DNA of 37,041 bases, from positions 1 through 37,041 of the IMG/VR virus record IMGVR_UViG_3300031772_000123. One strand, written 5' to 3'. The translations under genes and the position numbers were made by a program. Within the stretch, counting starts at the first letter, position 1. Each line of letters opens with the position of its first letter. The notes under the pieces are model-generated. The model was not told the origin of the DNA and made no database searches. It saw nothing but the letters and a program-made list of their open reading frames with translations. Shown in pieces: positions 1 to 8,549 of the stretch. The stretch comes from a virus.

Positions 1-216
1 GTCGATGGGCAAGTACTGTTGGATGGAATCGTTGTCGACCCCGTAGTGAGTCGACCCGCCCGAAGAACCCATCTCGAAGTAACGGCCCACGGCCTCGGCG
101 GCTTGTTTGTACAGCGTCATTTCCATGTCGTGCAGGATGAGGTGTCGGATGTCCTCAAAGCGACGGTGACCCGAATCGTGGACGGCGTGGTAGTCCCGCA
201 GAATCCTGTAACTCAT
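1..216 (-). CDS. N-acetylmuramoyl-L-alanine amidase endolysin, N-terminal fragment
   Basis: The reading frame starts with ATG at 216 and runs off the left edge, giving 72 residues. It looks like the start of an Amidase_2/PGRP-type zinc amidase, which cleaves the bond between N-acetylmuramic acid and the stem peptide. Visible family features are the I-L-H-D-M-E motif, whose His29 is the expected first zinc ligand, then the A-A-E-A-V-G-R-Y-F helix, a Gly/Ser-rich turn and T-H-Y-G-V-D (His57), followed by D-S-I-Q-Q-Y. This is the usual order in actinobacteriophage endolysins. The remaining zinc ligands lie outside the window. The start overlaps the stop of the upstream coiled-coil membrane protein (TGATG), so the two are probably translationally coupled as a lysis pair. 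Confidence 0.85.
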   Translation of the reverse strand, partial: MSYRILRDYHAVHDSGHRRFEDIRHLILHDMEMTLYKQAAEAVGRYFEMGSSGGSTHYGVDNDSIQQYLPID

Positions 217-695
217 CAGGGCCTCCCGTAGACGATGACGTTGAGCAGTATCCCGGCGACGAGGCCGATGACCACGAGGACGACCTTGCCGAAGGTGTTG
301 GCGAAGAACCAGATGAGGCGGCCTTGGAAGTCGCGGTCGCCCAGCGAAGCCACGTATTCGCCGTGGTAAGTGTGGTGTTCCTCGCGCGCCAGCTTCCGCA
401 CCCGTTCCTCGCACGTCGTCATCGAGACGGCCCGCCACTCCTCCAGCTTGTCGAGCCGCCGGTCGCGCGTTTCGGCCTCCTCGATGTGCGCCTCGACCAA
501 CCCCGTGACCTCGTCGTGCCATGCCCTCGTCTCGTCGTGTTTCGCCTTCGCTTCCTTGCGGTTCAGGGCCAACTTCTGGTCGAGGTCTTCATTGGTGGCG
601 ATGAGGGCGTCGAGAAGGTGGTCGGTCGTCACGCCGCCGTTGACGCGCGCTTCCTTGAGAATCTTGTCCTTGGCTTTCTCGAAGTTGTCGGGCAC
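216..695 (-). CDS. Coiled-coil protein with C-terminal membrane segment, holin-like candidate
   Basis: The 159-residue frame uses GTG at 695, which follows a G-rich ribosome site directly after the stop of the preceding tail gene. A longer frame from 752 would overlap that gene by about 50 bases and is less likely. The middle is charged and helical with heptad-like spacing. The C-terminus has one strong hydrophobic segment (W-F-F-A-N-T-F-G-K-V-V-L-V-V-I-G-L-V-A-G and onward) ending shortly before the stop. A soluble coiled coil plus a terminal membrane helix directly upstream of an amidase resembles XhlA-type lysis accessory or holin proteins. Membrane location and a lysis role are inferred from layout and position; holin activity is unproven. 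Confidence 0.65.
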   Translation of the reverse strand: MPDNFEKAKDKILKEARVNGGVTTDHLLDALIATNEDLDQKLALNRKEAKAKHDETRAWHDEVTGLVEAHIEEAETRDRRLDKLEEWRAVSMTTCEERVRKLAREEHHTYHGEYVASLGDRDFQGRLIWFFANTFGKVVLVVIGLVAGILLNVIVYGRP

Positions 696-703
696 GTCCC
701 CCC

Positions 704-1858
704 CTACCGCCGCTTGATTTTCTTGGTGCCTTGGGCCAGACGCGCCAGCCACAAGTCGAAGCGTTTGCTGTTGGTGCCGAACTGCACCTCGGCGGTCCAG
801 TCAAGGGGCCGCAAAGTGATGTTGGTGATTTCCTGCCTCCCGTGGAGGAGGGCGGCTGGCCCCGAGATGTCCAGCACGTCACCGGGGCGCAGCAGCAACG
901 GGTCGAAGTCGTCGCGGGCGGGGTCGTAGCCCGTGATGCTGACCGAGCCGTAGGTCTGGAGTTTGCTGTGCGCGTTGAGGTACCGGGTGCCGAACCTCTC
1001 TGCGCCCTTGGCGGCCTTGATGGAATCGGGGGCGTCGAGGTAGTCGGCGCGGGTGAGGCCGATGGGCGAGTCGTCGGCGTGGACGATGATTTCGCGTTTC
1101 TTGCCCCGGCGGTTGGTGAACCCGACCCTGACGGCGTTGTACGTCTCGTCAATGTTCCGCTCGACGTGCCACGTCGTGCGCGGGTCGCGGGTGCTGATGG
1201 GGTACACCGTGCCGGTCAAAGGCCGCTGGAACTCGATGTGCGTGCCGTCCCAACAACCGTAGCTCCAGCCCAACATCCCGTTCACCTCGTCGATGGCTTC
1301 CCACCTGTCTTTGGGGAGGTCGCTGAAGCTCAGGTGGTCGGGTTGCCATGTCGTGTCGGTCGGGCCGCTGTAGTCGAAGCCGTGCGCCTCGACGACATGC
1401 TTGAGGATGCGGTGGATACGCACGTCGCGACCGAGTGACGTGCCGTACAGCGCGACCTCGTTGACGCGCACGCCCCACGGCGGCGGGTCCGAGGTCGGGT
1501 ACTGGTCATCGTAGGTCTTGCCCTCGGTGCTGATTGTTGGCGGGGTGTAGTCCTGCACCTTGGCCTCGACCCGCAGGACGATGCAACGCACGTTTGGTTC
1601 CGTGACCGTCGCGCGGATGTGGACGGGTCGCCACGTCGTGGTGCCGTCGATGTCCTCGCGGTGGATGGTGACGAGGTTCGGCGTGTCGATGCGCTCGCGC
1701 CCGTAGACGCTGACCTGAAAGTACGGGTGAGAGAGGGCTTCGGTGCCGCCCACGTCCATCCAGATGTCGAGGGCGTGGACGCGCTGGGACAAGTCCTCGG
1801 CGTTGAGGCCTTCGTACATTTCCCAGTAGGTGCGGGCGTTCTGGAAGCCGTTTGCCAT
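704..1858 (-). CDS. Minor tail protein, probably tail-tip or hub associated
   Basis: This 384-residue protein is the last structural gene before lysis. The start is ATG at 1858, overlapping the stop of the upstream gene closely. The protein is rich in Trp, Tyr and Asp with alternating strands. It contains R-P-G-D-V-L-D-I-S-G near residue 340, a motif type common in phage tail hub proteins that carry a large beta domain. There is no collagen-like or enzymatic motif that I recognise. Its place at the end of the tail operon, after the tape measure gene, supports a tail-tip or receptor-proximal role. The exact class cannot be set from sequence alone. Confidence 0.6.
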   Translation of the reverse strand: MANGFQNARTYWEMYEGLNAEDLSQRVHALDIWMDVGGTEALSHPYFQVSVYGRERIDTPNLVTIHREDIDGTTTWRPVHIRATVTEPNVRCIVLRVEAKVQDYTPPTISTEGKTYDDQYPTSDPPPWGVRVNEVALYGTSLGRDVRIHRILKHVVEAHGFDYSGPTDTTWQPDHLSFSDLPKDRWEAIDEVNGMLGWSYGCWDGTHIEFQRPLTGTVYPISTRDPRTTWHVERNIDETYNAVRVGFTNRRGKKREIIVHADDSPIGLTRADYLDAPDSIKAAKGAERFGTRYLNAHSKLQTYGSVSITGYDPARDDFDPLLLRPGDVLDISGPAALLHGRQEITNITLRPLDWTAEVQFGTNSKRFDLWLARLAQGTKKIKRR

Positions 1859-1859
1859 G

Positions 1860-2450
1860 TCACCACTCGGGTTCGGTCGTTATCTTCTTGGTCTGGATGC
1901 CGCCGCCCAGCAGGACGCCGAAGCGAGTCTCGGGGACGGTGAAGTAGAACGTCTGGAGGGCGCGTGCGCTGACCTCGTTCCATGCCACCGTGTAACCGTA
2001 CCAGTAGACGTCGAGCTTGTAGCTGCCCGCGATGAGTTTGCCGGTGCCGGGGCCGTGGTCGCCCATCCATGCCCAGCCCTGCGTGAAGTCGTTCTCCCAC
2101 CACTCGGGGAAGTCCCTGGTGAGGCTGAACATCCAAGTGTAGTCAAGCTGCGTGCAGATGACGGCGGGGTCGGGTGAGAGGCGTGTCAACGTGAGCGGGC
2201 CGCGCAACGAGTTCATCTGCGCCCCGACGATGGTCTTGATAACGAGGTAAACGGTCATGGTCAACGGCTGCACCAGCGGTTGCACCGGGTACGCATTGAC
2301 GCCCACGCCGCCCTCGTCGTTGGTGATGCCGAACATTGAGTCCTCGCCCTGCAACGGCCCGCCGAAGATGAGGATGGCGTTGTCCGTCTTCTCCACCGAG
2401 AACCCGACCTTGGAGCCGTCGCCGCTGGGCACGTCGACTCGGACGCTCAT
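1860..2450 (-). CDS. Tail-module protein of unknown function
   Basis: A 196-residue protein starting at ATG 2450, which overlaps the stop of the upstream gene by four bases (ATGA). The upstream in-frame extension would run through the preceding gene and is discarded. The middle is aromatic rich (W-W-E-N-D-F, W-A-W-M-G, Y-W-Y-G-Y) and the C-terminus is strand-like with glycines (V-L-L-G-G-G). No signal peptide, membrane helix or enzyme motif is visible. Its position between two minor tail genes suggests a tail or baseplate component. I do not recognise the family. Confidence 0.6.
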   Translation of the reverse strand: MSVRVDVPSGDGSKVGFSVEKTDNAILIFGGPLQGEDSMFGITNDEGGVGVNAYPVQPLVQPLTMTVYLVIKTIVGAQMNSLRGPLTLTRLSPDPAVICTQLDYTWMFSLTRDFPEWWENDFTQGWAWMGDHGPGTGKLIAGSYKLDVYWYGYTVAWNEVSARALQTFYFTVPETRFGVLLGGGIQTKKITTEPEW

Positions 2451-3778
2451 TGGTTCTGGCTCGCTTTGCTGACGACCTCGAAGGTGTCGGGCGACGACCT
2501 CGGACCTTGGTCGGTCTGCCATTCCTGAAGGTCGCTGGCGCGGAACACGGCGCGGTAGCCCTTGTGGTCGCGCAACGCGACGAGCGGCCCGCCGAACGTC
2601 ATGTCCCAACTGAGGTCGCTGCTCACGTCGCCCGAGATGGTTTCGAGCCTGCCCCTGAACAACGTCTGGCCCTTGTACCTCACCAACAAGCGCGACAGCA
2701 TCTTGGGCGCACGTTTGAGGTCGTTGGCGACCGCCATCGTCGCCCCGACAGGCCCGCCCTCGGGCGACAGTTCGATGGTCAACTCCCTGATGTGGGCGCG
2801 CTTGAGCGGCCAGCCGTCCAAGGTCACTCGCAGGCCACGGATGTCGGGCAACGTGACGACGGGCATGGCGGGCGGGGTGAGGATGGGCCGATGCGTGTCG
2901 CCGACGTGGTGCATCCTCGCGCGGCTGCCCGTGTGGATGACGCCGTGCGCCACCATGCTTTCGTAGCCCGGCGCGCTCACGACGAGCCACGCCATCGTCG
3001 GGTCTTCGGTGCCGATGCCGATGCCGCCTGTGGCCCGCAACGCGACGTAGTCGGGATACTCGACCGTGAGTTTGGCGTCGCTCGTGCCGTACGGCGCGAC
3101 GTAACCGCTTTCGACGCCTTCCTCGACCAGCACTTGCGTGACCCACAACTCGCAGCCGTACTCGTGCCCCGAGCCGCCGGTCGCATCGTAGGGGAAGAGC
3201 GTCAGTCCGAAGTGCGTCGCGTCGGCGGGGACGCTCAGCGTGGCGGTGAGGCGCGCCCAACCATCCTGCGGCAACGGGAACTCGACGAGGTAGGGGTCGT
3301 AGGGGTTGCTGCTCCAGAACTCCTCGTTGCAGAGGGAATCCCAACTGACCAGTTCGTGCGCGTCGTCGTACCACTGGACTTCGGCGTCCAACTCGACCTC
3401 GCCCGCGACCGCGCCCGCGACCAGAACCTGCATCTGGAAGGCGACCAAGCTGCCCTCACTGAGGTCTTCGGACAACGGCAACGGGTCGGGGATGGTCAAG
3501 TAACAGCCGTCGTCCTCGATGGGAGCGTGGATGGCGGTGCCGCCGGGGATGGTGTACGGCGCACTGGTGACGCGTTCGCTGATGGGTTCGCCGCCGTAGC
3601 CGGTCCAGCCTGTGATGGTCTGGGCGGCGCACGGGTTGGGGACGAGGTTGGGGCGGTCTTTGCCCTCGACGCGCAGCGACCCGAAAGCGTGCAGGGCGCG
3701 GTACTGCTCGAACGTCGTCGGCGTGCCGAACGCCTGCGCGCTGGCGATGCCGCTCGGCGTGCGAACGTAGTCGGTCAT
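2447..3778 (-). CDS. Minor tail protein with carbohydrate-binding-like region and one G-I-A-S-A repeat
   Basis: A 443-residue tail protein starting with ATG at 3778. Residues 8-20 (T-P-S-G-I-A-S-A-Q-A-F-G-T) match the repeat unit found 31 times in the giant protein at 10711-15597. Next comes N-L-V-P-N-P followed by T-G-W near residues 44-58. That N-L-x-x-N-P-x-x-x-x-x-x-x-G-W pattern is typical of jelly-roll carbohydrate-binding-like modules in phage tail and fibre proteins. The C-terminal third is beta rich and ends in V-R-Y-K-G-Q-T-L-F-R-G, reminiscent of tail hub-type proteins. It probably helps the tail tip meet the host surface; sugar binding is inferred. A four-base overlap links it to the next gene. 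Confidence 0.65.
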   Translation of the reverse strand: MTDYVRTPSGIASAQAFGTPTTFEQYRALHAFGSLRVEGKDRPNLVPNPCAAQTITGWTGYGGEPISERVTSAPYTIPGGTAIHAPIEDDGCYLTIPDPLPLSEDLSEGSLVAFQMQVLVAGAVAGEVELDAEVQWYDDAHELVSWDSLCNEEFWSSNPYDPYLVEFPLPQDGWARLTATLSVPADATHFGLTLFPYDATGGSGHEYGCELWVTQVLVEEGVESGYVAPYGTSDAKLTVEYPDYVALRATGGIGIGTEDPTMAWLVVSAPGYESMVAHGVIHTGSRARMHHVGDTHRPILTPPAMPVVTLPDIRGLRVTLDGWPLKRAHIRELTIELSPEGGPVGATMAVANDLKRAPKMLSRLLVRYKGQTLFRGRLETISGDVSSDLSWDMTFGGPLVALRDHKGYRAVFRASDLQEWQTDQGPRSSPDTFEVVSKASQNQ

Positions 3779-3779
3779 C

Positions 3780-4178
3780 TCAGAGGACTTGCAGCACGAG
3801 GTCGCCCGTGTAGAACTTGGCCGTTTGGCCGGTGACGGTCGTCAGCGGTTCCTCGAGGATGATGAACCAGAGGCGGTTGCCGCTCACGTCGGCGTCATAC
3901 GCTTCCACAGCCACCACGTCGTCGTCGTAGTCGGCGGTCGCCAGCGGGTACTCGACGTCAAGGTTGTTGGTCAAAGCGCCAGCGTTGTCGTCGGTCCAGT
4001 CGGTCGTCTGGTCGAACCCGTAACGCTCGTAGGCTCCCAAGGTCACCTCGGTGCCCGCGACCGTCTTGGTCGGCGTCGTCGTGACCAGTGCGAGGTACAC
4101 GATGGCCGGGCCTTGGTAGGCCGTGCCGTGCGCCTCGGCCTTGGCGATGAGGTTGGCGGTGTATGCGGTGGCTGGCAT
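3780..4178 (-). CDS. Small tail/fibre-associated structural protein
   Basis: A 132-residue protein from ATG 4178, preceded by a strong site (TAGGAGG). The N-terminus, a short helix then G-T-A-Y-Q-G-P-A-I-V-Y-L-A-L-V-T-T-T-P, followed by a Y-E-R motif, resembles a small family annotated as tail fibre-like in many siphophages. Those proteins begin with a helix, a T-A-Y block and V-x-L-x-T-x-x-P. It is acidic and has no membrane segment. It follows the tape measure region, consistent with a minor tail role. The family match is from memory of the pattern and needs a profile search. Confidence 0.55.
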   Translation of the reverse strand: MPATAYTANLIAKAEAHGTAYQGPAIVYLALVTTTPTKTVAGTEVTLGAYERYGFDQTTDWTDDNAGALTNNLDVEYPLATADYDDDVVAVEAYDADVSGNRLWFIILEEPLTTVTGQTAKFYTGDLVLQVL

Positions 4179-4188
4179 GGGCGGCCTC

Positions 4189-4545
4189 CTACGGCAAGCA
4201 GTTGAGCGTGACGGAAAAATAGATGAGGCCGCTCACGCTGGAGTGGAGTTCGTAGTTGATAGCGAACGGGTTGTTCTTGAAGACGCGGTAGGAACCGTCG
4301 GGCGTCGTCAACGTGTTGGTGTCCTTGGCGACCTCGGCTTTGAGGGCGGCGTACTCGTACTGGGCGTTGGGCGGCTTGAACATGCCGTCGATGCGGACTT
4401 GCATGAAGTCGCTGATGTAGTCCACCGTCTGGACGGGTTCGGGAGCGAGCGCGTTCGTCGACACGCCCAAGGCGCGGGGCACGCCGCCGACCTCGATGTT
4501 GGTCGAGTGGAAGGTCACGCCGCCCAGCGTCGCGAGGTTAGCCAT
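4189..4545 (-). CDS. Distal tail-module protein of unknown function
   Basis: A 118-residue protein from ATG 4545 that overlaps the end of the tape measure gene by eight bases. The overlap suggests coupled translation and a role at the distal tail, where the gene after the tape measure often encodes a distal tail or tape-measure-binding component. The sequence mixes strands and short helices and has no recognisable motif. Its size is smaller than most distal tail proteins, so I do not assign that name. Confidence 0.55.
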   Translation of the reverse strand: MANLATLGGVTFHSTNIEVGGVPRALGVSTNALAPEPVQTVDYISDFMQVRIDGMFKPPNAQYEYAALKAEVAKDTNTLTTPDGSYRVFKNNPFAINYELHSSVSGLIYFSVTLNCLP

Positions 4546-7225
4546 TCTGTCCCACCATCTGTCGCATCACGCCGCGCATCAGCGCGTCGCTGGTCATCCG
4601 CGCCAACTTCTCTGCGGTGTTGCGGTCGGTACCGTAGACCGTGCCGATGTTCACGGTGACACTGGTGCCGCCGTCGCCCTTGCCTTTGAGGGCCGAGGCG
4701 AAGTCCTTGGCTTTGCTCGCGGGCACGACCCACTCGCCCTCGCCGCCCTCGGCGACGGTGATGTTCCGGCCGCCCCTTGTGGCCGGGATGTAGCCGCCAC
4801 TGGCGAAGCGCCCGCGCCCGGTGCGGCCCTTGCCGCCCGTCGCGCCTGCACCCCCGCCGAGCCAGCCCTTGACCTTGTTGTAGACGCCCTTGAGTTTGTC
4901 GAACACGCCAGTGATTTGGTCCCAAATCCACGAGATGACGCCGCCGATGACCTTCTTCAGCCCGTTCCAAATCGCCGTCGTGATGTCGTGGACCTTGTTC
5001 CACGCCTTGCGGACCACAGCCACGACTTTCTGCACGATGTGGACTGCGGTGACGACGCGGTTGATAGCCTGTCGCACGACGAAAGCGATGACCTTCCAGA
5101 CCGCGCTGGTGACGGCCTTGATAGCGTTCCAGACCGCGCGCACGATGCCCACGCAGACCTTCACGACGGCGATGGCGATGCGGACGTTGGTCATCACGCC
5201 GCGCACGTAGGCGAGGACGAGCGGCCAAACGCGTTTCGTCACGGCGAGGATGACGGTCCATGCTCTGTGCAGGACTTTGCTGATGACGCCGAACCAGAAC
5301 TTGAGGCCGGTCCACAGCATCTTGACGTAGGCGACGACCATCGGCCCGATGCGCGCCCAGACCCACTTGGCTGCCGCCCAGACCTTGTCCCAGACCACCT
5401 TGATTCCCTTCCAGATGGCCTCGATGCCGGGCTTGATAGCCTTCCACACCGCCGACGCGACCGCGACGACGCCCTTCCACAACGCCTTCCAGAAGTTGCG
5501 GAACCACTCGCAACGTTTCCACAGGACGATGAAGATGGCGACCAACGCGACGATGCCGATGATTATCCAAATGATGGGGCTGACAGCCATGGCCGCGTTG
5601 AGTGCCCATTGGGCTGCCGTCTGAAGGCCGGTGGCGACGGCGTGCGCCGCCCTCGCTGCGGTGTTGGCGACGGTCGCGGCGGTGTCCTTGACCATCGTCG
5701 CCGCTGACCCCGCGAATCCGACGACCGCGCTCATCCCCACCTTGAGGCCGCTCGCCGCTTTGGTCGCGCCCGTTTGCAGGGCTTTCTTGAACCCGCCCCA
5801 CGCCTTCGGCCCCAGCGTCTTGACGTTCGACAGGGCCGTTTCGAGGGTCGACTTCAGTTTCGCGGTGAGGCCACCGCCGCCTCCCTTGAGGTCGAGCTTC
5901 GACAGCACCTTCCTGACGTCTTCGCCGAACTTCTTGAACCCGCCCGGCATCTTGCCGAAGGTCTTGGCGACGTTGATTACCGCCGCCATCCCCTGCGCCA
6001 TCTTGCCGAACAAGATGAGGAGCGGCCCCACCACGGCGGCGATGCCGAGGAACGTGATGATGGCCTTCTGGGTGCCCTTGTCCAGCCCCATGAACTTGTT
6101 GGCGATGCCGGTGAGCCACTTCGTCAGGCTGGTGAGCGGCGGGATGAGTATCTGACCGACGATGATGGCGATGGTTTCGAGCGACCCCTTCAGTTGCTCC
6201 AACTGCCCCGCCAGACCTTTGGTGCGGGCCTTCGCCATGTCTTGCGCCGCGTTCTGGTCGGAGGCGGCGTCGATGTACTTCTGGATGCCTTCTGCGCCCT
6301 CGCCCATGAGCACGGTCGCCGCGCGCGTCGCGTCGCTGCCGAAGATGGCTGAGAGGGCGGCGGTGCGCTGGGCCTGCGACAACGGCCCCAGCTTGTCGTG
6401 CAGTTTCTGAGCGACGGTGGTGATGTCGTCGATATTGCCCTTGCTGTCGACGAAGTTGAGGCCCAAGGCCTTCATCGTCTTCGCGGCCTTGTCCGTCGTC
6501 GGCACGAGGCGCGTGAGCATGGTCTTGAGCGACGTGCCCGCGTCCGACCCCATGATGCCTTTGTTGGCGAACGAGGCGAGGACACCGACGGTGTCTTGCA
6601 AGGTCAGACCGGCGTTCGTCGCACCCGGCCCCACCTGCGCGAGGGCGAGCGACAACGATTCGACCGAGGCGGTCGAGGCGTTCGCGCCACCCGCGAGGGC
6701 GGCGGCGATGCTGCTCGCTTGGTCGGCCCCGAGGCCGAACATGCCCATGGCCTTGACGGTCGTCTCCGCTGCGGTCGCGAGGTCGAGGTCGCCTGCGGCG
6801 GCGAGGTCGAGGGCCGCTTTGAGGCCGCCCGCTTTGATTGTCGCCGCGCTCATGCCGCCTTTGCTCAGTTCGAGCATGGCCTGCGCCGCCTCGCCCGCGC
6901 TGAACATCGTGTCGGCACCCATCTTGAGGGCGTAGTCGCCGAGCGACTTCATCTCTTTGCCGGTCGCGCCCGAGGCCGCTTGGACTTGGTTCATCGTCGT
7001 TTCCATGCTCGCCGCCATCTTCACGGCGATAGCCGCTCCCGCGACGACGGGCAAGGTGATGCCGAGGGCCATCTTCTTGCCGACCCCGGCCATCGCACCG
7101 CCAACGTTGTTCATCCGTTGCGCGGTCGTCTGCGTCGACATGATTTCTTTCTTCGTGCGGGCCATGCCCGCCTCGAAGTCCTTGGTCGAAGCGCGGACGA
7201 CGATGACGAGGTCACTCAGGTTCAC
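4538..7225 (-). CDS. Tail tape measure protein
   Basis: This 895-residue protein is the longest tail gene and sits where the tape measure gene is expected, directly after the frameshifted chaperones. The GTG start at 7225 follows AAGGTGG and overlaps the chaperone stop by 14 bases. Residues 1-330 carry the conserved TP901-type tape-measure N-terminal region (for example G-A-D-T-M-F-S-A-G-E-A-A-Q-A-M). Hydrophobic segments near residues 375-410 and 545-580 are followed by a long Trp-rich amphipathic region to about 780. The Gly-rich end has the common F-A-S-G-G-Y-I-P motif. At the usual 1.5 angstrom per residue the tail would be roughly 130 nm long; this is an inference. No lytic transglycosylase or peptidase motif is visible. 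Confidence 0.93.
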   Translation of the reverse strand: MNLSDLVIVVRASTKDFEAGMARTKKEIMSTQTTAQRMNNVGGAMAGVGKKMALGITLPVVAGAAIAVKMAASMETTMNQVQAASGATGKEMKSLGDYALKMGADTMFSAGEAAQAMLELSKGGMSAATIKAGGLKAALDLAAAGDLDLATAAETTVKAMGMFGLGADQASSIAAALAGGANASTASVESLSLALAQVGPGATNAGLTLQDTVGVLASFANKGIMGSDAGTSLKTMLTRLVPTTDKAAKTMKALGLNFVDSKGNIDDITTVAQKLHDKLGPLSQAQRTAALSAIFGSDATRAATVLMGEGAEGIQKYIDAASDQNAAQDMAKARTKGLAGQLEQLKGSLETIAIIVGQILIPPLTSLTKWLTGIANKFMGLDKGTQKAIITFLGIAAVVGPLLILFGKMAQGMAAVINVAKTFGKMPGGFKKFGEDVRKVLSKLDLKGGGGGLTAKLKSTLETALSNVKTLGPKAWGGFKKALQTGATKAASGLKVGMSAVVGFAGSAATMVKDTAATVANTAARAAHAVATGLQTAAQWALNAAMAVSPIIWIIIGIVALVAIFIVLWKRCEWFRNFWKALWKGVVAVASAVWKAIKPGIEAIWKGIKVVWDKVWAAAKWVWARIGPMVVAYVKMLWTGLKFWFGVISKVLHRAWTVILAVTKRVWPLVLAYVRGVMTNVRIAIAVVKVCVGIVRAVWNAIKAVTSAVWKVIAFVVRQAINRVVTAVHIVQKVVAVVRKAWNKVHDITTAIWNGLKKVIGGVISWIWDQITGVFDKLKGVYNKVKGWLGGGAGATGGKGRTGRGRFASGGYIPATRGGRNITVAEGGEGEWVVPASKAKDFASALKGKGDGGTSVTVNIGTVYGTDRNTAEKLARMTSDALMRGVMRQMVGQNG

Positions 7226-7969
7226 GTTTCACCACCTTGGCACCGAGAGCGTGGGCCAATCCCCGAAGGTCGGGTGCGACTGCCGGTTCGGGGTCGTAGC
7301 GTGACAGCAGAAAGTCCTCCAGCTTGACGTCCTTGGCCCCGTTCGCGAGGGCGATGGTCTGACAGATGGAGGCAGCGCGGTAGTCGGCACGTCGTTCGCC
7401 GAACGGCTCGATGGCCTCGTAGGCCTGCCACGCGCTTACCTCCTTGCTACTCATCCGTTGGCCGAGTTCGGCCAGCGACCAACCCAGTGCGAGGGCTAGT
7501 CGATGCTGGAATCGCCGTCCCGGCCTGCGGAGTTTCCCTCCAGCCCAGCCACATCCTCGGGCGTGAGGCCGCTGGCCCTCGCCGCGACCTCGAAGACGCG
7601 GTTCACGGGCAACGCGTTCTTGGCACCGATGGTCTTCGCGTCGTCGTCGGTGAACAGGCGCACGCCGTCGGGCGTGACGGCGGTCCGCACGACCAGCTTG
7701 GCGCGGAAGTTCTTGCGGTCGACCTCCCCGTTGTCGTCGCTGACGGCGACCTCGAAGGCATCTCGCCCAGCCGCAGTCATGGGCTTCACCCATACGGTGC
7801 CGCCCCACTCGGGCACCTCGACGGGCACGAGGGGTAGGTCTTCGGCTCCGAGGATGCCGTCACGCGTCAGGGCGGTCGTCAGGTCGATGAGCGTTTCGAT
7901 GCGCTCCTCGACCGTGCCTTCGCCCACCTGCGCGAGCAGTTCGTCGGTCGCCTTCCTCTTCTCGGTCAT
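7212..7969 (-). CDS. Tail assembly chaperone, long frameshift product (GT-type)
   Basis: Translation of the upstream chaperone shifts -1 at the slippery heptamer 7538-7532 and continues in the second frame to the TGA at 7214-7212, giving about 252 residues: 146 from the first frame and 106 from the second. The second frame has no well-placed start of its own, and it enters immediately beyond the slip site. This matches the lambda G/GT arrangement found just upstream of tape measure genes in most siphophages. The extension carries a helical segment (A-L-A-L-G-W-S-L-A-E-L-G-Q-R-M-S) typical of T domains, which bind tail tube protein. Frameshift efficiency cannot be read from sequence. Confidence 0.88.
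7496..7969 (-). CDS. Tail assembly chaperone, short product (G-type)
   Basis: A 157-residue protein from ATG 7969, preceded by CAGGAGG. It lies between the tail tube gene and the tape measure gene, the standard place for the G chaperone, which keeps the tape measure protein soluble and organises tube assembly. The sequence is acidic and includes V-E-V-P-E-W-G-G-T-V-W-V-K-P-M-T, a motif type frequent in this chaperone family. Its last eleven codons, after the slip site, are read only when no frameshift occurs. Like the long form it should be an assembly factor absent from virions. Confidence 0.88.
   Translation of the reverse strand: MTEKRKATDELLAQVGEGTVEERIETLIDLTTALTRDGILGAEDLPLVPVEVPEWGGTVWVKPMTAAGRDAFEVAVSDDNGEVDRKNFRAKLVVRTAVTPDGVRLFTDDDAKTIGAKNALPVNRVFEVAARASGLTPEDVAGLEGNSAGRDGDSSID
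7532..7538 (-). promoter_or_regulatory. Programmed -1 ribosomal frameshift site GGGAAAC
   Basis: On the minus strand the chaperone frame reads GAG-GGA-AAC-TCC. The heptamer G-GGA-AAC has the X-XXY-YYZ form, so tandem slippage leaves GGG-AAA paired and continues with CTC. The two open frames are related by exactly -1, and the junction lies about 40 bases before the zero-frame stop. I saw no obvious strong pseudoknot immediately downstream. Confidence 0.85.
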
Positions 7970-7983
7970 CTCGACCTCCTGTT

Positions 7984-7998
7984 GGGGCTTCTCGCCCC
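7984..7998 (-). other. Leader hairpin upstream of the tail chaperone ribosome site
   Basis: The minus strand reads GGGGC-GAGAA-GCCCC a few bases before the AGGAGG of the chaperone gene. An almost identical hairpin (GGGGCG-AGA-CGCCCC) precedes the scaffold gene at 19368-19382. There is no U-run, so it is not a standard terminator. A role in message stability or start-site presentation is a guess. Confidence 0.45.
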
Positions 7999-8006
7999 GT
8001 TGCGTT

Positions 8007-8125
8007 CGTGCGTGGACGTCGCCACCGTCGTTTCCATGCGCTTTCCGACGTCCGACCCTGTCCGACGCACACTTACATTCGCGCCTGCACGGCGACGCGT
8101 CACCGTCGCGGTGGACGCGTCACCG
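8007..8125 (+). repeat. Intergenic element copy A (119 bp)
   Basis: This is one of three full-length 119-bp copies (A, B, C) that align with no gaps when oriented alike. By hand count A matches B at 85 of 119 positions. It begins CGTGCGTGGACGTCGCCACC and ends with CGCGTCACCG. Positions 8096-8119 form an imperfect hairpin (CGCGTC paired to GACGCG plus an inner stem). The copy fills the gap between the tail tube stop and the chaperone leader, in the orientation opposite to the genes. Its hairpin end lies just beyond the tail tube stop codon. Confidence 0.85.
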
Positions 8126-8135
8126 CCGACGGACG

Positions 8136-8549
8136 TCATGCAACAGTCAGGCCCACCGCGCCCGTGACCTTGAGCGTGATGTCTGCGGACACGAGGCCGT
8201 TGACCGGGAAGTCTGGACCGATGCCGGTCACCAGCGCGTTGAACGCGAGGACGTCAGCGCGCGGGGTGGTGATGGTGAACGCCGTCTCGGCACCCGTGTC
8301 GTACAGGTCCCAGAGGGAACCCGTGCCGCCGTGGGTCGGGTTGCTCGGGTTCCAGTTGATTTTGAAGGTGACGTTGCCGCTCTTCTTGAGGCCGCTGATG
8401 AACTCCTCGTAGTCGTCGGGGCTGTCGTGCGTCGTCGCCTCGATGTCGTCGCGACTGAGTTCCGGCCCCTTGATGTCGCCGACCTCAGCGATGGTGCCGA
8501 ACCCGTCGACGGCAAGGATGGTGCCGTGTGACTTGGTGGCGATGGTCAT
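8136..8549 (-). CDS. Major tail tube protein
   Basis: A 137-residue protein starting at ATG 8549 after GAGGAGG. It has the features of the lambda gpV/TP901-1-type tail tube family: a short N-terminal arm, E-V-G-D-I-K-G-P-E-L-S-R-D-D-I-E near residues 22-37, a central D-Y-E-E-F-I-S-G-L-K region, and a C-terminal strand set ending I-T-L-K-V-T-G. Many copies should stack into the tail tube around the tape measure protein. It sits between the tail terminator gene and the chaperones, the standard place. A gap of about 166 bases holding intergenic element A separates it from the next gene, which may let tube protein be expressed at a higher level. Confidence 0.88.
   Translation of the reverse strand: MTIATKSHGTILAVDGFGTIAEVGDIKGPELSRDDIEATTHDSPDDYEEFISGLKKSGNVTFKINWNPSNPTHGGTGSLWDLYDTGAETAFTITTPRADVLAFNALVTGIGPDFPVNGLVSADITLKVTGAVGLTVA

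Noticed and set aside
2450-3835. Plus-strand frame of 461 codons
   Set aside because: It lies opposite a well-supported minor tail gene with proper overlaps on both sides. The composition (Arg, Val, Gly, Asp rich) is that of an antisense shadow in GC-rich DNA.
7539-7808. Second chaperone frame as a separate gene starting at 7808
   Set aside because: That start lies deep inside the first chaperone without a ribosome site. The -1 relation and GGGAAAC explain it as a frameshift extension.
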